Assembly (NCBI RefSeq): GCF_024171895.1
Contig: NZ_JAMTCQ010000008.1
Span: forward strand, 372,001 to 436,000
Source: Prauserella halophila
GTDB taxonomy: Bacteria > Actinomycetota > Actinomycetes > Mycobacteriales > Pseudonocardiaceae
DNA: 64,000 nt
Reading direction: 5' to 3'
Positions 20,148 to 27,935 of the stretch are shown here, piece by piece (within the stretch, counting starts at the first letter, position 1; each line of letters starts with the position of its first letter). The notes under the pieces were generated by a model. The model had not been told where the DNA came from. It did no database searches and saw only the letters and a list, made by a program, of their open reading frames with translations. The translations under genes were made by a program, and so were the position numbers.

Positions 20148-21224
20148 TCAGCGCACGGTGAGGATCGAGCGCAGGTGCGACACCTCCGACATCCGGCGCT
20201 CGGCCAACCGGTCGGCTGCGGTCACGGCCGGCACGCCTTCGTCGTCGGCGAGGGCGAACACGGCCTTGGCGGTCTCGTACAGCGACGTCGCCTTGAGCCG
20301 GGCCCGGTCGGGGTCGTAGCCGCGCAGCTCGTCACTGACCTGGATCGTGCCGCCCGCGTTGACGAGATAGTCGGGAGCGAACAGGATGCCCCGATCCTGC
20401 AGCAGCTTCTCGACACCCGGATGCGCGAGCTGGTTGTTGGCGGCGCCGCACACGATCGCGGCACGCAGCGCAGGCACCGTGTCGTCGTCGAGGACCCCGC
20501 CGAGCGCGCACGGGGCGAAGATGTCCACATCGGACGCGATCAGCGCGGCGGTGTCGTCGACGACCTCCACCGACGGATGCACCGCGCGGACCTGGTCCAC
20601 GGCCCGCTCGTCGACGTCGGTGACGACGATCTCGGCGCCCGACTGCGCGAGGTGACCGACGAGGAGTTTGCCGACCTTGCCGACACCTTCCACGCCGACA
20701 CGCGTGCCCTTGAGCTCCGGACTTCCCCAGCAGTGCTCCGCCGAGGCGCGCATTCCCTGGTAGACGCCGAACGCGGTGAGCTCCGAGGAGTCACCCGCGC
20801 CGCCTTCCTCGCGTGAGCGTCCGGTGACGAAACCCGTCTCACGCGCGATGACGTCCATGTCGCGCACGTAGGTGCCGACGTCGCACGCGGTGATGTACCG
20901 GCCACCGAGCGACTGGATGAACCGGCCGTAGGCGCGCAGCAGGGCCTCCGATTTGAGCGCGTCGGGGTCCCCCATGATGACCGCCTTGCCGCCGCCGAGG
21001 TCGAGGCCTGCGAGCGCGTTCTTGTAGGCCATCCCCTTCGACAGTGCCAGCGCGTCGTCGAGCGCGGCGTCCTCGTCCGGGTACGGGTAGAAGCGGGTGC
21101 CGCCGAGGGCCGGGCCGAGCGCGGTCGAGTACACCGCGATGATGGCCTTCAGTCCGGTGGCACGGTCATGACAGTGGACGACCTGTTCGTGGCCGCTCTC
21201 GCGGCCGAATACACCGTCGGTCAC
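20148..21224 (-). CDS. Valine/leucine dehydrogenase (Glu/Leu/Phe/Val DH family)
   Basis: This 358-residue NAD-dependent amino acid dehydrogenase deaminates a branched-chain amino acid to its keto acid. Substrate-binding blocks [12 protein letters not shown] and [14 protein letters not shown] (with the catalytic lysine in the GGGK motif) and the dinucleotide-binding [13 protein letters not shown] are visible. Length and sequence fit the valine dehydrogenase group of actinomycetes better than glutamate dehydrogenase. The GTG at 21224 has AAAGGAG ten bases upstream; the open frame extends further but without family similarity. Confidence 0.9.
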   Translation of the reverse strand: MTDGVFGRESGHEQVVHCHDRATGLKAIIAVYSTALGPALGGTRFYPYPDEDAALDDALALSKGMAYKNALAGLDLGGGKAVIMGDPDALKSEALLRAYGRFIQSLGGRYITACDVGTYVRDMDVIARETGFVTGRSREEGGAGDSSELTAFGVYQGMRASAEHCWGSPELKGTRVGVEGVGKVGKLLVGHLAQSGAEIVVTDVDERAVDQVRAVHPSVEVVDDTAALIASDVDIFAPCALGGVLDDDTVPALRAAIVCGAANNQLAHPGVEKLLQDRGILFAPDYLVNAGGTIQVSDELRGYDPDRARLKATSLYETAKAVFALADDEGVPAVTAADRLAERRMSEVSHLRSILTVR

Positions 21225-21334
21225 GGGTGGTGACTCCTTTGTCGGTTCCGGTCGGCGCCGGTCGGCACCGGCCGGGATCGGTTGTGTTCCACGGCGCAGG
21301 CGTGCGGGGTTACCGCAGCGCACACCGCGTCAGC

Positions 21335-22267
21335 TCACGATAGACCCGGCCGTGTCGCAGGGGAAAGCGACGGACGTTGGACTGGCGGCGCCGCCGGAAC
21401 GGGCGCTGCGTCCCGGGCCGGCGATGTCGCCGGAGCGGCAGCAGCCACCGGCCCGGCCCGGCCCGCGACGGTGACCGTGCCCAGCTCGGACGCGACGGCG
21501 GCTTCGGCCAGCGCCGCGAGTTCCCGCCGCCCGGCCGCGCGGCCGGGTGCGATCTCCGGGCACACCGTCAGCTCGAGGGTCAGGTCCGGGATCGCCACGG
21601 CCCGCCGGAGCGAGGCGATGAGGGATTCGGGGCCGATGAACGCGGGCCGGGTCGTCTCGCGCCCGCCTGCCAGGTACCGCACGGCCACCGGCTGCACGGG
21701 CACCCCCGCATCGATCGCCGCCTGGAACATCGCGGGACGGAACCGCCCGGAGGCCGACCCGCACCACGTCGTCCCCTCGGGATTCACGGTGACCAGCGCG
21801 CCCGACCGCAGTGTCGTGGTCAGCGCATCGACAGCGGCGGGCAGCGCGGACAGTCGATCGCGGTCGAGGAAGACCGTGCCCATCCGCGCGACCAGCGTTC
21901 CCAGTACCGGCCACGAGGCGATCTCCCGCTTCGCGAGCGCCCGCATGGGGCGCATCGCGTTCAGGCCCAGGATGTCGGCGAACGAGATGTGATTGCTGAC
22001 GACGAGCGCACCGCGCCCGCGGCCGGCGAGCTCGCCGCGGACCACGAGCCGTATCCCCAGCGCCGCCAGCACACCGCCGAGCACCCGGCGTACGACCCGG
22101 TCACGGCCGGGCAGCACCGCCAGCACCGGCCCGAGCACCAGCGCGACGGCGACGACGAGAGCGGCACCGGCCAGCCGCAGCCCACGCCGCACCGGCCCGA
22201 CCCGGGCACCCTCCCGGGTGAGACAGCCGTCACCGCACGGCGAGACGGGCATCCACGGGTGACTCAT
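21335..22267 (-). CDS. Lysophospholipid-type acyltransferase (PlsC/OlsA-like)
   Basis: This 310-residue membrane-associated acyltransferase has an N-terminal hydrophobic helix (AGAALVVAVALVLGPVLAVL). It carries the acyltransferase catalytic motif SNHISFAD (H-x4-D), the FLDRD block and NPEGTTW. The C-terminal 60 residues are Ala/Pro-rich and low complexity. Its ATG overlaps the stop of the upstream GNAT gene (ATGA). Paired with an OlsB-like N-acyltransferase, it may complete an ornithine-lipid-like aminolipid. The same pair precedes the etf genes in mycobacteria (Rv3026c-Rv3027c). The lipid product is inference. Confidence 0.82.
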   Translation of the reverse strand: MSHPWMPVSPCGDGCLTREGARVGPVRRGLRLAGAALVVAVALVLGPVLAVLPGRDRVVRRVLGGVLAALGIRLVVRGELAGRGRGALVVSNHISFADILGLNAMRPMRALAKREIASWPVLGTLVARMGTVFLDRDRLSALPAAVDALTTTLRSGALVTVNPEGTTWCGSASGRFRPAMFQAAIDAGVPVQPVAVRYLAGGRETTRPAFIGPESLIASLRRAVAIPDLTLELTVCPEIAPGRAAGRRELAALAEAAVASELGTVTVAGRAGPVAAAAPATSPARDAAPVPAAPPVQRPSLSPATRPGLS

Positions 22268-23031
22268 ACCCCGGTCCCCAGGAAGTGCTTCAGGTAGCGC
22301 TCGTCGACCCGCTGCAGATCGAGCAGCACGAAGAAATCGGCGACGTCGAAGTCCGGATCGTGCGCGGGCGGCCCGCACACCCGGGCGCCGAGGCGCACGT
22401 ACCCGCGCAGCAGCGGCGGCAGCACCGGGCGCGCGGGACGTGCGATCTCGTCGCACTCCCACGGCCGCCGCGGAGTCACGCGATGCGCCTCGTCGGCGGC
22501 ATACTTGGTGCGTACGAGGTCCCAGACACCGGCGGCCTGAACCCCGCCGTCGGCGAGCGGCACCGAGGCGCAGCCGGCGAGGTAGCGGTGCCCGGACAAC
22601 AGCATGTACCGCGCGATGCCGGCCCACACCAGGCTGACGACCGCTCCCGTGCGATGGGCGGCGTCCACACAGGACCGTCCGGTTTCGACGAGCGACCCGC
22701 GCAGCGGGCCGAGCGCCGTCAGGTCGAATTCCGTGTCGGCGTAGAGGTTCCCGGCTTCGCGGGCACGGTCCGGCGGCAGCATGCGGTAGGTACCGACGAT
22801 CGCGCCGGACTCGTCGTCGGTGACCACGAGGTGGTCGCAGAAGGCGTCGAACGGGTCCACGTCCAGGCCGTCCGGCCCGGGTGCGAGCCGTGCGCCCATC
22901 TCCTCGGCGAAGGCCCGGTGCCGCAGCCGCTGGGCGGCAAGCACCTCGTCCTCTCCCGAGGCGACGCGCAGCGAGTACCGCGCGCCGCCTGCCGTCCGGT
23001 CCGTACTGAGCAGGGGCTGTGACCGCGTCAT
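22264..23031 (-). CDS. GNAT N-acyltransferase, OlsB-like
   Basis: This 255-residue GNAT-fold protein has the layout of ornithine-acyl-ACP N-acyltransferases and homoserine-lactone-synthase-like enzymes: RLRHRAFAEEMGARL, then DPFDAFCDHLVV, GTYRMLPP, and the C-terminal FDVADFFVLLDL. It would add an acyl chain to the amino group of a small acceptor, with the next gene adding the second chain. The ATG at 23031 is chosen over an upstream in-frame ATG at 23094 because the extra 21 residues are not conserved in type. Confidence 0.78.
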   Translation of the reverse strand: MTRSQPLLSTDRTAGGARYSLRVASGEDEVLAAQRLRHRAFAEEMGARLAPGPDGLDVDPFDAFCDHLVVTDDESGAIVGTYRMLPPDRAREAGNLYADTEFDLTALGPLRGSLVETGRSCVDAAHRTGAVVSLVWAGIARYMLLSGHRYLAGCASVPLADGGVQAAGVWDLVRTKYAADEAHRVTPRRPWECDEIARPARPVLPPLLRGYVRLGARVCGPPAHDPDFDVADFFVLLDLQRVDERYLKHFLGTGV

Positions 23032-23099
23032 GACTGGGATGCTCGCGCCGGCAGGAAAACCCCGGCGGGCACCGGCCGTGGCCGATGGCTGCACACCCG

Positions 23100-23116
23100 G
23101 TGAACGCTCCGTTCAC
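23100..23116. promoter_or_regulatory. Dyad upstream of the acyltransferase pair
   Basis: GTGAAC-N5-GTTCAC is a perfect 6-bp inverted repeat about 70 bp upstream of the GNAT start. It could be an operator; no regulator is assigned. Confidence 0.3.
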
Positions 23117-23133
23117 ACCGGCCTCACACGCGA

Positions 23134-23170
23134 ACGGCCGCCTCCCCGCGACATGCGGGGAGGCGGCCGT
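23134..23170 (-). terminator. Strong hairpin after etfA
   Basis: A perfect 16-bp stem (23134-23149 with 23155-23170, 5-nt loop) lies 20 bp beyond the etfA stop and before the acyltransferase pair. It should end the etfBA transcript, so the acyltransferases need their own promoter. Confidence 0.75.
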
Positions 23171-23189
23171 GTGCTGCGAGCGCGGGGTC

Positions 23190-24149
23190 TCAGCCCTTGC
23201 GCTTGGCGACCTCGTCGGTCAACTGCGGGGCGACGTCGAACAGGTCGCCCACGACGCCGAAGTCGGCGATCTCGAAGATCGGCGCCTCCGCGTCCTTGTT
23301 CACGGCGACGATCGTCTTCGACGTCTGCATGCCGGCGCGGTGCTGGATGGCACCGGAGATGCCGAGCGCGACGTAGAGCTGCGGCGAGACCGTCTTGCCG
23401 GTCTGGCCGACCTGGAACTGCGCCGGGTAGTAGCCCGAGTCGACGGCGGCACGCGAGGCACCGACGGCCGCACCGAGCGAGTCGGCCAGCTTCTCGACGA
23501 CCTCGAACTTCTCCGCCGAGCCGACACCGCGGCCGCCGGAGACGACGATCGACGCCTCCGTCAGCTCGGGCCGGTCACCGCCGACGACCGGCTCGACACC
23601 GGTCACCTTGGCGGACGTGGCGGCATCGGCCGCGGGCAGCGCCACGGTCTCCTCCGCGGCCGCGCCGTCGGCCTGCTCGGCCTCCACGGCACCCGGGCGC
23701 AGCGACACGACCGGCGTGCCCTTGGCGGCCTTGGCCTTCACGGAGAAGGCGCCACCGAAGATGGACTGGTCGACCGAGCCGTCGGCGTTCACGCCGACCG
23801 CGTCGACGAGCACACCCCCGCCGAGGCGGATCGCGAGACGGCCCGCGACCTCCTTGCCCTCGGCCGTGGCGGACACCAGCACGGCGGCGGGCGACGCCTG
23901 CCCCGCCACGGCGGCCAGCGCGTCGACCTTCGGCGTCACCAGGTAGGCGGCGGCGTCGTCGGACTCGGCGGCGTACACCTTCGCGGCGCCGTAGGACGCC
24001 AGCGCATCCTTCACCTTGCCGGTCGTGCCGGGGGTGCCGACGACGACCGCGGACGCCTCGCCCAGCGTGCGAGCAGCCGTCAGCAGCTCGAACGTGGACT
24101 TCTTGACCTCACCGTCGACCTGGTCGACGAGCACGAGTACTTCAGCCAT
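23190..24149 (-). CDS. etfA: Electron transfer flavoprotein, alpha subunit
   Basis: This 319-residue FAD-binding subunit accepts electrons from acyl-CoA dehydrogenases. The C-terminal FAD site is clear: [33 protein letters not shown], and [20 protein letters not shown]. The N-terminal domain (residues 1-190) is the ETF nucleotide fold that packs on EtfB. It lies 32 bp after etfB. It could serve the acyl-CoA dehydrogenase at 55 kb. Confidence 0.96.
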   Translation of the reverse strand: MAEVLVLVDQVDGEVKKSTFELLTAARTLGEASAVVVGTPGTTGKVKDALASYGAAKVYAAESDDAAAYLVTPKVDALAAVAGQASPAAVLVSATAEGKEVAGRLAIRLGGGVLVDAVGVNADGSVDQSIFGGAFSVKAKAAKGTPVVSLRPGAVEAEQADGAAAEETVALPAADAATSAKVTGVEPVVGGDRPELTEASIVVSGGRGVGSAEKFEVVEKLADSLGAAVGASRAAVDSGYYPAQFQVGQTGKTVSPQLYVALGISGAIQHRAGMQTSKTIVAVNKDAEAPIFEIADFGVVGDLFDVAPQLTDEVAKRKG

Positions 24150-24181
24150 GGTTCGTCTCCTTGAGTGGGATGAGGTCTGTC

Positions 24182-24967
24182 TCAGATGAGCTTCTGGCCG
24201 GAGAGGTACTCGGCGGTCTTCACGCCGCCGTCACCGTCGTCGTCGACCCGCTCACCGGCGGCCCGCGGCGGCTTCGGCGCTGCCTCGAGCACCGTCGAGG
24301 ACGCACCCGGCAGGCCCAGGTCACCCGCGTCGACACCGAGGTCGGCGACCGTGACGGTCTCCACCGGCTTCTTCTTGGCGGCCATGATGCCCTTGAAGGA
24401 CGGGTACCGCGGCTCGTTGATCTTCTCGGTGACGCTCACGACGGCGGGCAGGTTCGCCTCGAGGTGGGTCACGCCGTCCTCGGTCTCGCGGTCGACCTTG
24501 AGGGTCGTACCCTCGAGGGACAGCTCACGGGCGTGGGTCAGCTGCGGCACGCCGAGGATCTCGGCGAGCATCGCGGGGATCGCGCCGCCGCGACCGTCGG
24601 AGGCCTCGTTGCCGGCGATGACGAGGTCGTAGCCGTCGACCTTGCCGAGCGCCCCGGCGATGACCTTCGCGGTGGCGACCATGTCCGACCCCTGCAGAGC
24701 CTCGTCGGAGACGTGGACGGCCTTGTCGGCGCCCATGGACAGGGCCTTGCGGATCGCGTCGGTGGCACGGTCGGGACCGACGCACAGCACGGTCACCTCG
24801 CCCTCACCGGCCTCCTTGATCTTGAGCGCCTCCTCGACGGCACGCTCGTTGATCTCGTCGATCACCGCATCGGCGGACTCGCGGTCGAGGGTGTGGTCAC
24901 TCTCGTTGAGCTTGCGCTCCGAGTACGTGTCCGGCACCTGCTTGACCAGTACAGCGATGTTGGTCAT
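24182..24967 (-). CDS. etfB: Electron transfer flavoprotein, beta subunit
   Basis: This 261-residue AMP-binding partner of EtfA has the N-terminal IAVLVKQVPDTYSERKL, the signature block around AGNEASDGRGGAIPAMLAE and LEANLPAVVSVTEKINEPRYPS. An AGGAG-type site lies just before the ATG. The 5' region carries two copies of TTAGGCGCAA (24977-24986 and 25011-25020). Confidence 0.96.
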   Translation of the reverse strand: MTNIAVLVKQVPDTYSERKLNESDHTLDRESADAVIDEINERAVEEALKIKEAGEGEVTVLCVGPDRATDAIRKALSMGADKAVHVSDEALQGSDMVATAKVIAGALGKVDGYDLVIAGNEASDGRGGAIPAMLAEILGVPQLTHARELSLEGTTLKVDRETEDGVTHLEANLPAVVSVTEKINEPRYPSFKGIMAAKKKPVETVTVADLGVDAGDLGLPGASSTVLEAAPKPPRAAGERVDDDGDGGVKTAEYLSGQKLI

Positions 24968-24976
24968 GGAACTCCT

Positions 24977-25020
24977 TTAGGCGCAATGCAGGGCGTTACT
25001 TGGCGGTAGATTAGGCGCAA
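24977..25020. repeat. Direct repeat in the etfB promoter region
   Basis: TTAGGCGCAA occurs at 24977-24986 and 25011-25020, 34 bp apart, within the 5' region of etfB. A related GGCGCAAAC is found near 25164 in the divergent degV leader. The copies may be binding sites for a shared regulator; AT-richer than the surroundings. Confidence 0.4.
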
Positions 25021-25204
25021 AACCACTGGTACGCGCCCCGAGGTGACCACGTTCACCCGGAATCGCGTTTTAGTGGGACGATCGTTCATGTAAATGGCCG
25101 ATCCGCTGGTCATTACACCACGTACACAACGCTTGCGCGCACGGTGCATCACATTCGCCTTAATGGGCGCAAACTTCGGGCTACCCTGGGGTAACGTCGA
25201 GGAC

Positions 25205-26044
25205 GTGCCTGTCGCAGTGATCACCGACTCCACGGCCAGCCTGCCGGAGCGGACCGCCAAGCAATGGGACATCTCCGTCGTGCCCGTGCAGGTCGTCGTC
25301 GGCGACCGCGTCGACGACGAGAACCGCTACGACCGCGAGGAGCTCCTGCGCCGGCTGCTCGACCACGAACCCGTCACCACGCAACCCCCGGACCCGGGCG
25401 CGTTCTTCTGGACGTTCCAGGACGCCGTCAGCGCGGGCGCCACCGCGATCGTCTGCCTGCACATCTCCACCAAGCTCTCGGCCACGGCGGACGCGGCCCG
25501 CGAGGCGGCCCAGCAGGTCAGCGTTCCCGTGTACATCCTCGACAGCGGCACCACGAACATGAGTCTCGGCTTCGCCGCCGTGTCTGCCGCACGTGCCGCG
25601 GCGGCCGGCGCATCCGTGGAACGCGTCATGAGCGCCGCGGACGCGCGCATCCGCGCCAGCACCGAGCTCATCTACGTCGACACGCTCGACTACCTGCGCA
25701 GGAGCCGGCGCATCGGCGGTGCGGCCGCGGCGATCGGTTCCGCGCTGTCGATCCGGCCGATCCTGACGATCAGCGGCGGCGAAGTGACGCCGCTGACGCG
25801 GACCCCCGGCACCAAACGCGCCCTCGCCAAACTCGTCGACGTGGCCGTCGAACGCGCAGGCGCGACCACCGTCGACGTCGCCATCGCTTCCATGGAGGTC
25901 GGCGACCGCGAACACCGCGTCGCCGGCGAGCTGCGCAGGCTGCTGCCCTCACTCGGCGACCTCACCCTCGTGCAGGGCAGCACCGTCGTCGGTGCGCACG
26001 TCGGTCCCGGCGCACTCGGCATCACCGTCGCCCCCGTTCCATGA
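25205..26044 (+). CDS. DegV-family fatty-acid-binding protein
   Basis: This 279-residue DegV protein has the N-terminal VAVITDSTASLP, the lipid-head-group loop around SGTTNMSLGF and the late VDTLDYLRRSRRIGG block. DegV/FakB proteins bind a fatty acid and, in Firmicutes, present it to the FakA kinase; the actinobacterial role is unclear. The GTG at 25205 follows CGAGGAC and gives the usual family length. The open frame runs 37 codons further upstream into the divergent promoter region. Confidence 0.88.
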   Translation: MPVAVITDSTASLPERTAKQWDISVVPVQVVVGDRVDDENRYDREELLRRLLDHEPVTTQPPDPGAFFWTFQDAVSAGATAIVCLHISTKLSATADAAREAAQQVSVPVYILDSGTTNMSLGFAAVSAARAAAAGASVERVMSAADARIRASTELIYVDTLDYLRRSRRIGGAAAAIGSALSIRPILTISGGEVTPLTRTPGTKRALAKLVDVAVERAGATTVDVAIASMEVGDREHRVAGELRRLLPSLGDLTLVQGSTVVGAHVGPGALGITVAPVP

Positions 26045-26215
26045 CCTGCGCCTTCCGCGACCCGGCACCCGCCTCGAAGGTCGCGTGTTCCCGCCGATCG
26101 CCCCGGTGCCCCCGCACCCATCGCCTACGCTGGGAACCGCCGACGCCGGCCGGGGTAAGGCGCCCCGGCCGTCGGACACGACGACCGGCCGGACGGCCGA
26201 CGGAAAGGACCACAC

Positions 26216-26401
26216 ATGGCATCGCTGTTCCACAAGGTGGCCCGGTTCGCGAAGAGCCCGGCGGGCAAGCGCGCGATCTCCGAGGCGAAGCGGATGGCCA
26301 ACGACCCCCACAAGCGCCAGCAGGCCAAAGAGGCCTTCGACAAGATCCGCAAGGGTTCCGGTGGCTCCCGCGGCGATGGCCGGCCGCCCGCATCCCGCTG
26401 A
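26216..26401 (+). CDS. Small basic conserved protein
   Basis: This 61-residue, Lys/Arg-rich protein starts MASLFHKVARFAKSPAGKRA and has no membrane segment. It is preceded by GGAAAGGA at good spacing. Similar short proteins, often with the pattern K-x-x-A-x-S-P-x-G-K, occur next to degV or alone in actinobacteria. Function is unknown; the charge suggests nucleic acid binding. Confidence 0.7.
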   Translation: MASLFHKVARFAKSPAGKRAISEAKRMANDPHKRQQAKEAFDKIRKGSGGSRGDGRPPASR

Positions 26402-26490
26402 CGCCGGCGCCCTCGCCACCGGTCCCGTTCACGCCCGCCTGCCGGCCCCAACTCTCGTTACCGGCAGGTAGGCGGTCCGGGTGCGACAGC

Positions 26491-26502
26491 TAGTCTCTCG
26501 GC
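26491..26502 (+). promoter_or_regulatory. Stranded leaderless promoter of the native methyltransferase
   Basis: TAGTCT (26491-26496) stands 6 nt before the GTG at 26503, the spacing expected of a leaderless actinobacterial transcript. It is the original promoter of the methyltransferase-GH57 genes, now cut off from them by 7 kb of inserted DNA. It points into the left end of the element. Confidence 0.5.
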
Positions 26503-26586
26503 GTGGACACGACTCGCGCCGAAGCCCTCCACCTCACCGGCGAGCGCACGGTGCCGGGAGTGCCGGAGGAGAATTACTGGTTCTAG
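26503..26586 (+). pseudogene. Displaced 5' end of the methyltransferase gene
   Basis: Twenty-seven codons, GTG to TAG, encode a peptide containing LHLTGERTVPGV and ENYWF. This is the N-terminus expected for Rv3030-type SAM methyltransferases. The match to the family stops exactly at the 13-bp repeat, and a TAG follows inside the element. Joining 26503-26581 to 33590-34278 gives an uninterrupted frame of 256 codons, so this fragment is the native start of the gene at 33.5-34.3 kb. Confidence 0.9.
26569..26581. other. attL core
   Basis: GAGAATTACTGGT, identical to 33577-33589, marks the left end of the integrated element inside the coding sequence of the methyltransferase (codons for E-N-Y-W). 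Upstream of the core the two att regions keep scattered identity because both encode the same protein segment. Confidence 0.9.
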
Positions 26587-26592
26587 ACCACT

Positions 26593-26679
26593 CGCACGTT
26601 GTGCGGTAACTGCTTTCCGCAGGTCGCCTATCGACGTTGTGCCCGAAGTTCTCGTGGCAGAACGTCGACCATATAGGCG
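26593..26679. repeat. Structured left end of the element
   Basis: The segment holds a perfect CGCAC-GTT-GTGCG dyad (26593-26605). A long imperfect stem follows, pairing CGCCTATCGACGTT (26625-26638) with AACGTCG (26661-26667) plus ATAGGCG (26673-26679), with an inner TGCC/GGCA helix. ACGTTGTGC is repeated at 26596 and 26634. CGTGGCAGA (26653-26661) recurs near the right end at 33452-33460. These are candidate integrase arm sites or a structured RNA; no function is proven. Confidence 0.45.
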
Positions 26680-26740
26680 GCCCCGGCCGGCGCAGTAACG
26701 CCGGAACCCGGGGCCTTGACCGGAAGGAAGGTTCCGGCCC

Positions 26741-27013
26741 GTGCTCACCATAGGTCTCGCGGTCGCGTGCGCACTACTCGCCGCGACTGCTCTCACGTTC
26801 GCGTTGCGCGCCCGCCACTGGCGGCGGCAGGCCAACAAGTACAAGGAAGCCTTCTGCGCTACCAGCGGCGTCGCCGCTCGGCACCGGGCCGCGGTGGAAC
26901 ATCTCGCCGCGCGGCTGCGCGACCATGCCGTACCGGACGGGCTCACCGCGGCCGACGCTGCCCTGTTCGCCGACAAGTTCGACCACGCCGCGCGGTGGGG
27001 TGAGGTCGAGTGA
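26741..27013 (+). CDS. Small membrane protein at element left end
   Basis: This 90-residue protein opens with one hydrophobic helix (residues 2-24) followed by basic RARHWRRQANKYKEAF and a helical cytoplasmic tail. The GTG start has a purine-rich GGAAGGAAGG upstream. The next gene overlaps it (GTGA). I do not recognise a family. Its place at the end of the element, opposite in direction to the core genes, suggests cargo such as superinfection exclusion or phage interference, which is a guess. It may be read from the captured host promoter at 26491. Confidence 0.65.
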   Translation: MLTIGLAVACALLAATALTFALRARHWRRQANKYKEAFCATSGVAARHRAAVEHLAARLRDHAVPDGLTAADAALFADKFDHAARWGEVE

Positions 27014-27402
27014 CCGGCGACGATCTGCACGCGCTGCGCGGCGAGCTCGAGGCCGTCGAACGCCGGCTCGGCGACATTCGCGCGCGCCTCGACGAGCACC
27101 GCGGCGCCCCTCCCGCCGGCGCCGGCGGCATCCGGTCCACCCACCCCGGCACCGGCGAGACGCTGGAGCGTGTCGAGGCGATGCACGAGGGTGGCACCGT
27201 GGCCTACCGCGTCACCGTCGACGGCGTGTTCGTCGGCTGGGTCGGCGACGGCGCCCCGTGGCGCGGCCACCGTTACGGCGGCCGCCGCTGGTGGGCTACC
27301 TGGCGGCAGGACGGTGACACCGCCGCCCGCTGGTCTTCAGAGCTCGAATATCCGACCCGTGCGCGCGCTCTGGCCGCGCTGGTCGCTCGCATCACGTCCT
27401 GA
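27010..27402 (+). CDS. Coiled-coil protein of unknown function in element
   Basis: This 130-residue protein has an N-terminal coiled coil (LHALRGELEAVERRLGDIRA, about residues 6-35), a Gly/Pro hinge and a compact C-terminal part rich in Trp, Gly and Arg (FVGWVGDGAPWRGHRYGGRR). The GTG overlaps the stop of the membrane-protein gene, so the two are co-translated and may interact. No known family is recognised. A hairpin 18 bp after the stop probably terminates the transcript. Confidence 0.65.
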   Translation: MTGDDLHALRGELEAVERRLGDIRARLDEHRGAPPAGAGGIRSTHPGTGETLERVEAMHEGGTVAYRVTVDGVFVGWVGDGAPWRGHRYGGRRWWATWRQDGDTAARWSSELEYPTRARALAALVARITS

Positions 27403-27419
27403 GCACCTGCCCGCAACGT

Positions 27420-27448
27420 CGCCGACGTCAGACCTGCTGACGTCGGCG
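27420..27448 (+). terminator. Hairpin after the left-end gene pair
   Basis: CGCCGACGTCA (27420-27430) and TGACGTCGGCG (27438-27448) form a perfect 11-bp stem with a 7-nt loop, 18 bp after the stop codon at 27402. Confidence 0.65.
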
Positions 27449-27861
27449 GCCTTGTCGGCAGTGTGCCGGCGATTCCCGGTTTCCTCAGCACCGCTTCCCG
27501 GGCGAATGCCCGCGCGGCCCCGTGACGGCGGGGACGTGCGGGTAAGGCGGGCTCTCACGTAAGCCACCGCGGCGTGAGCGCGGCTCTCTGCCCCCATGGC
27601 CAGGGGCGGGGCGACACATCCGGCACGCCGCGTCCCCACGATGGGGCGCGGCCGGTAGTGCTGGGCTGGGCAGAAATGGCGTGGGAGTGTCCCGACCGAA
27701 CGAAGTGAGGGAGGGAACCCCGTATGCCCTTTCCCGGCCGTTCCGCTACGTAGGCCGCCGTTTCGGCGCTGAGCGTGTCCCTACGGTCTGAACGCCCGGC
27801 GGCCGGGGTTCGGACCACCGGACCGCCGCGCAGTCGCACACGGCTTGACGCAGCGCAGCGA

Positions 27862-27905
27862 AACGGCCCCGCCGGGGAAAGGGAAGGAAACCCGGCGGGG
27901 CCGTT
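27862..27905 (-). terminator. Hairpin after the capsid gene
   Basis: A perfect 15-bp stem (27862-27876 with 27891-27905) with a purine-rich 14-nt loop lies 31 bp beyond the capsid stop codon. It should end the capsid operon. Confidence 0.7.
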
Positions 27906-27935
27906 CGTCTTCTCACCTCGACAGAGGAGAAGTTC

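Larger units (their letters stand above)
27403..27935. other. Non-coding 530-bp stretch inside the element
   Basis: The region lies between convergent operons. It holds a hairpin near each end (27420-27448 and 27862-27905). Between about 27450 and 27850 I see no credible gene: the open frames there lack start signals and have no protein-like composition. A packaging (cos/pac) site would be expected somewhere in a satellite, and this is the largest free space, but no specific signal was recognised. Confidence 0.5.

Noticed and set aside
26569-26581. att site inside a tRNA gene
   Set aside because: The 13-bp repeat lies within a protein-coding gene (ENYW codons). No tRNA fold is seen around either copy.
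27555-27839. 94-residue minus-strand gene in the element
   Set aside because: No ribosome-binding site, odd composition and no overlap or spacing with neighbours, which are all tightly packed.
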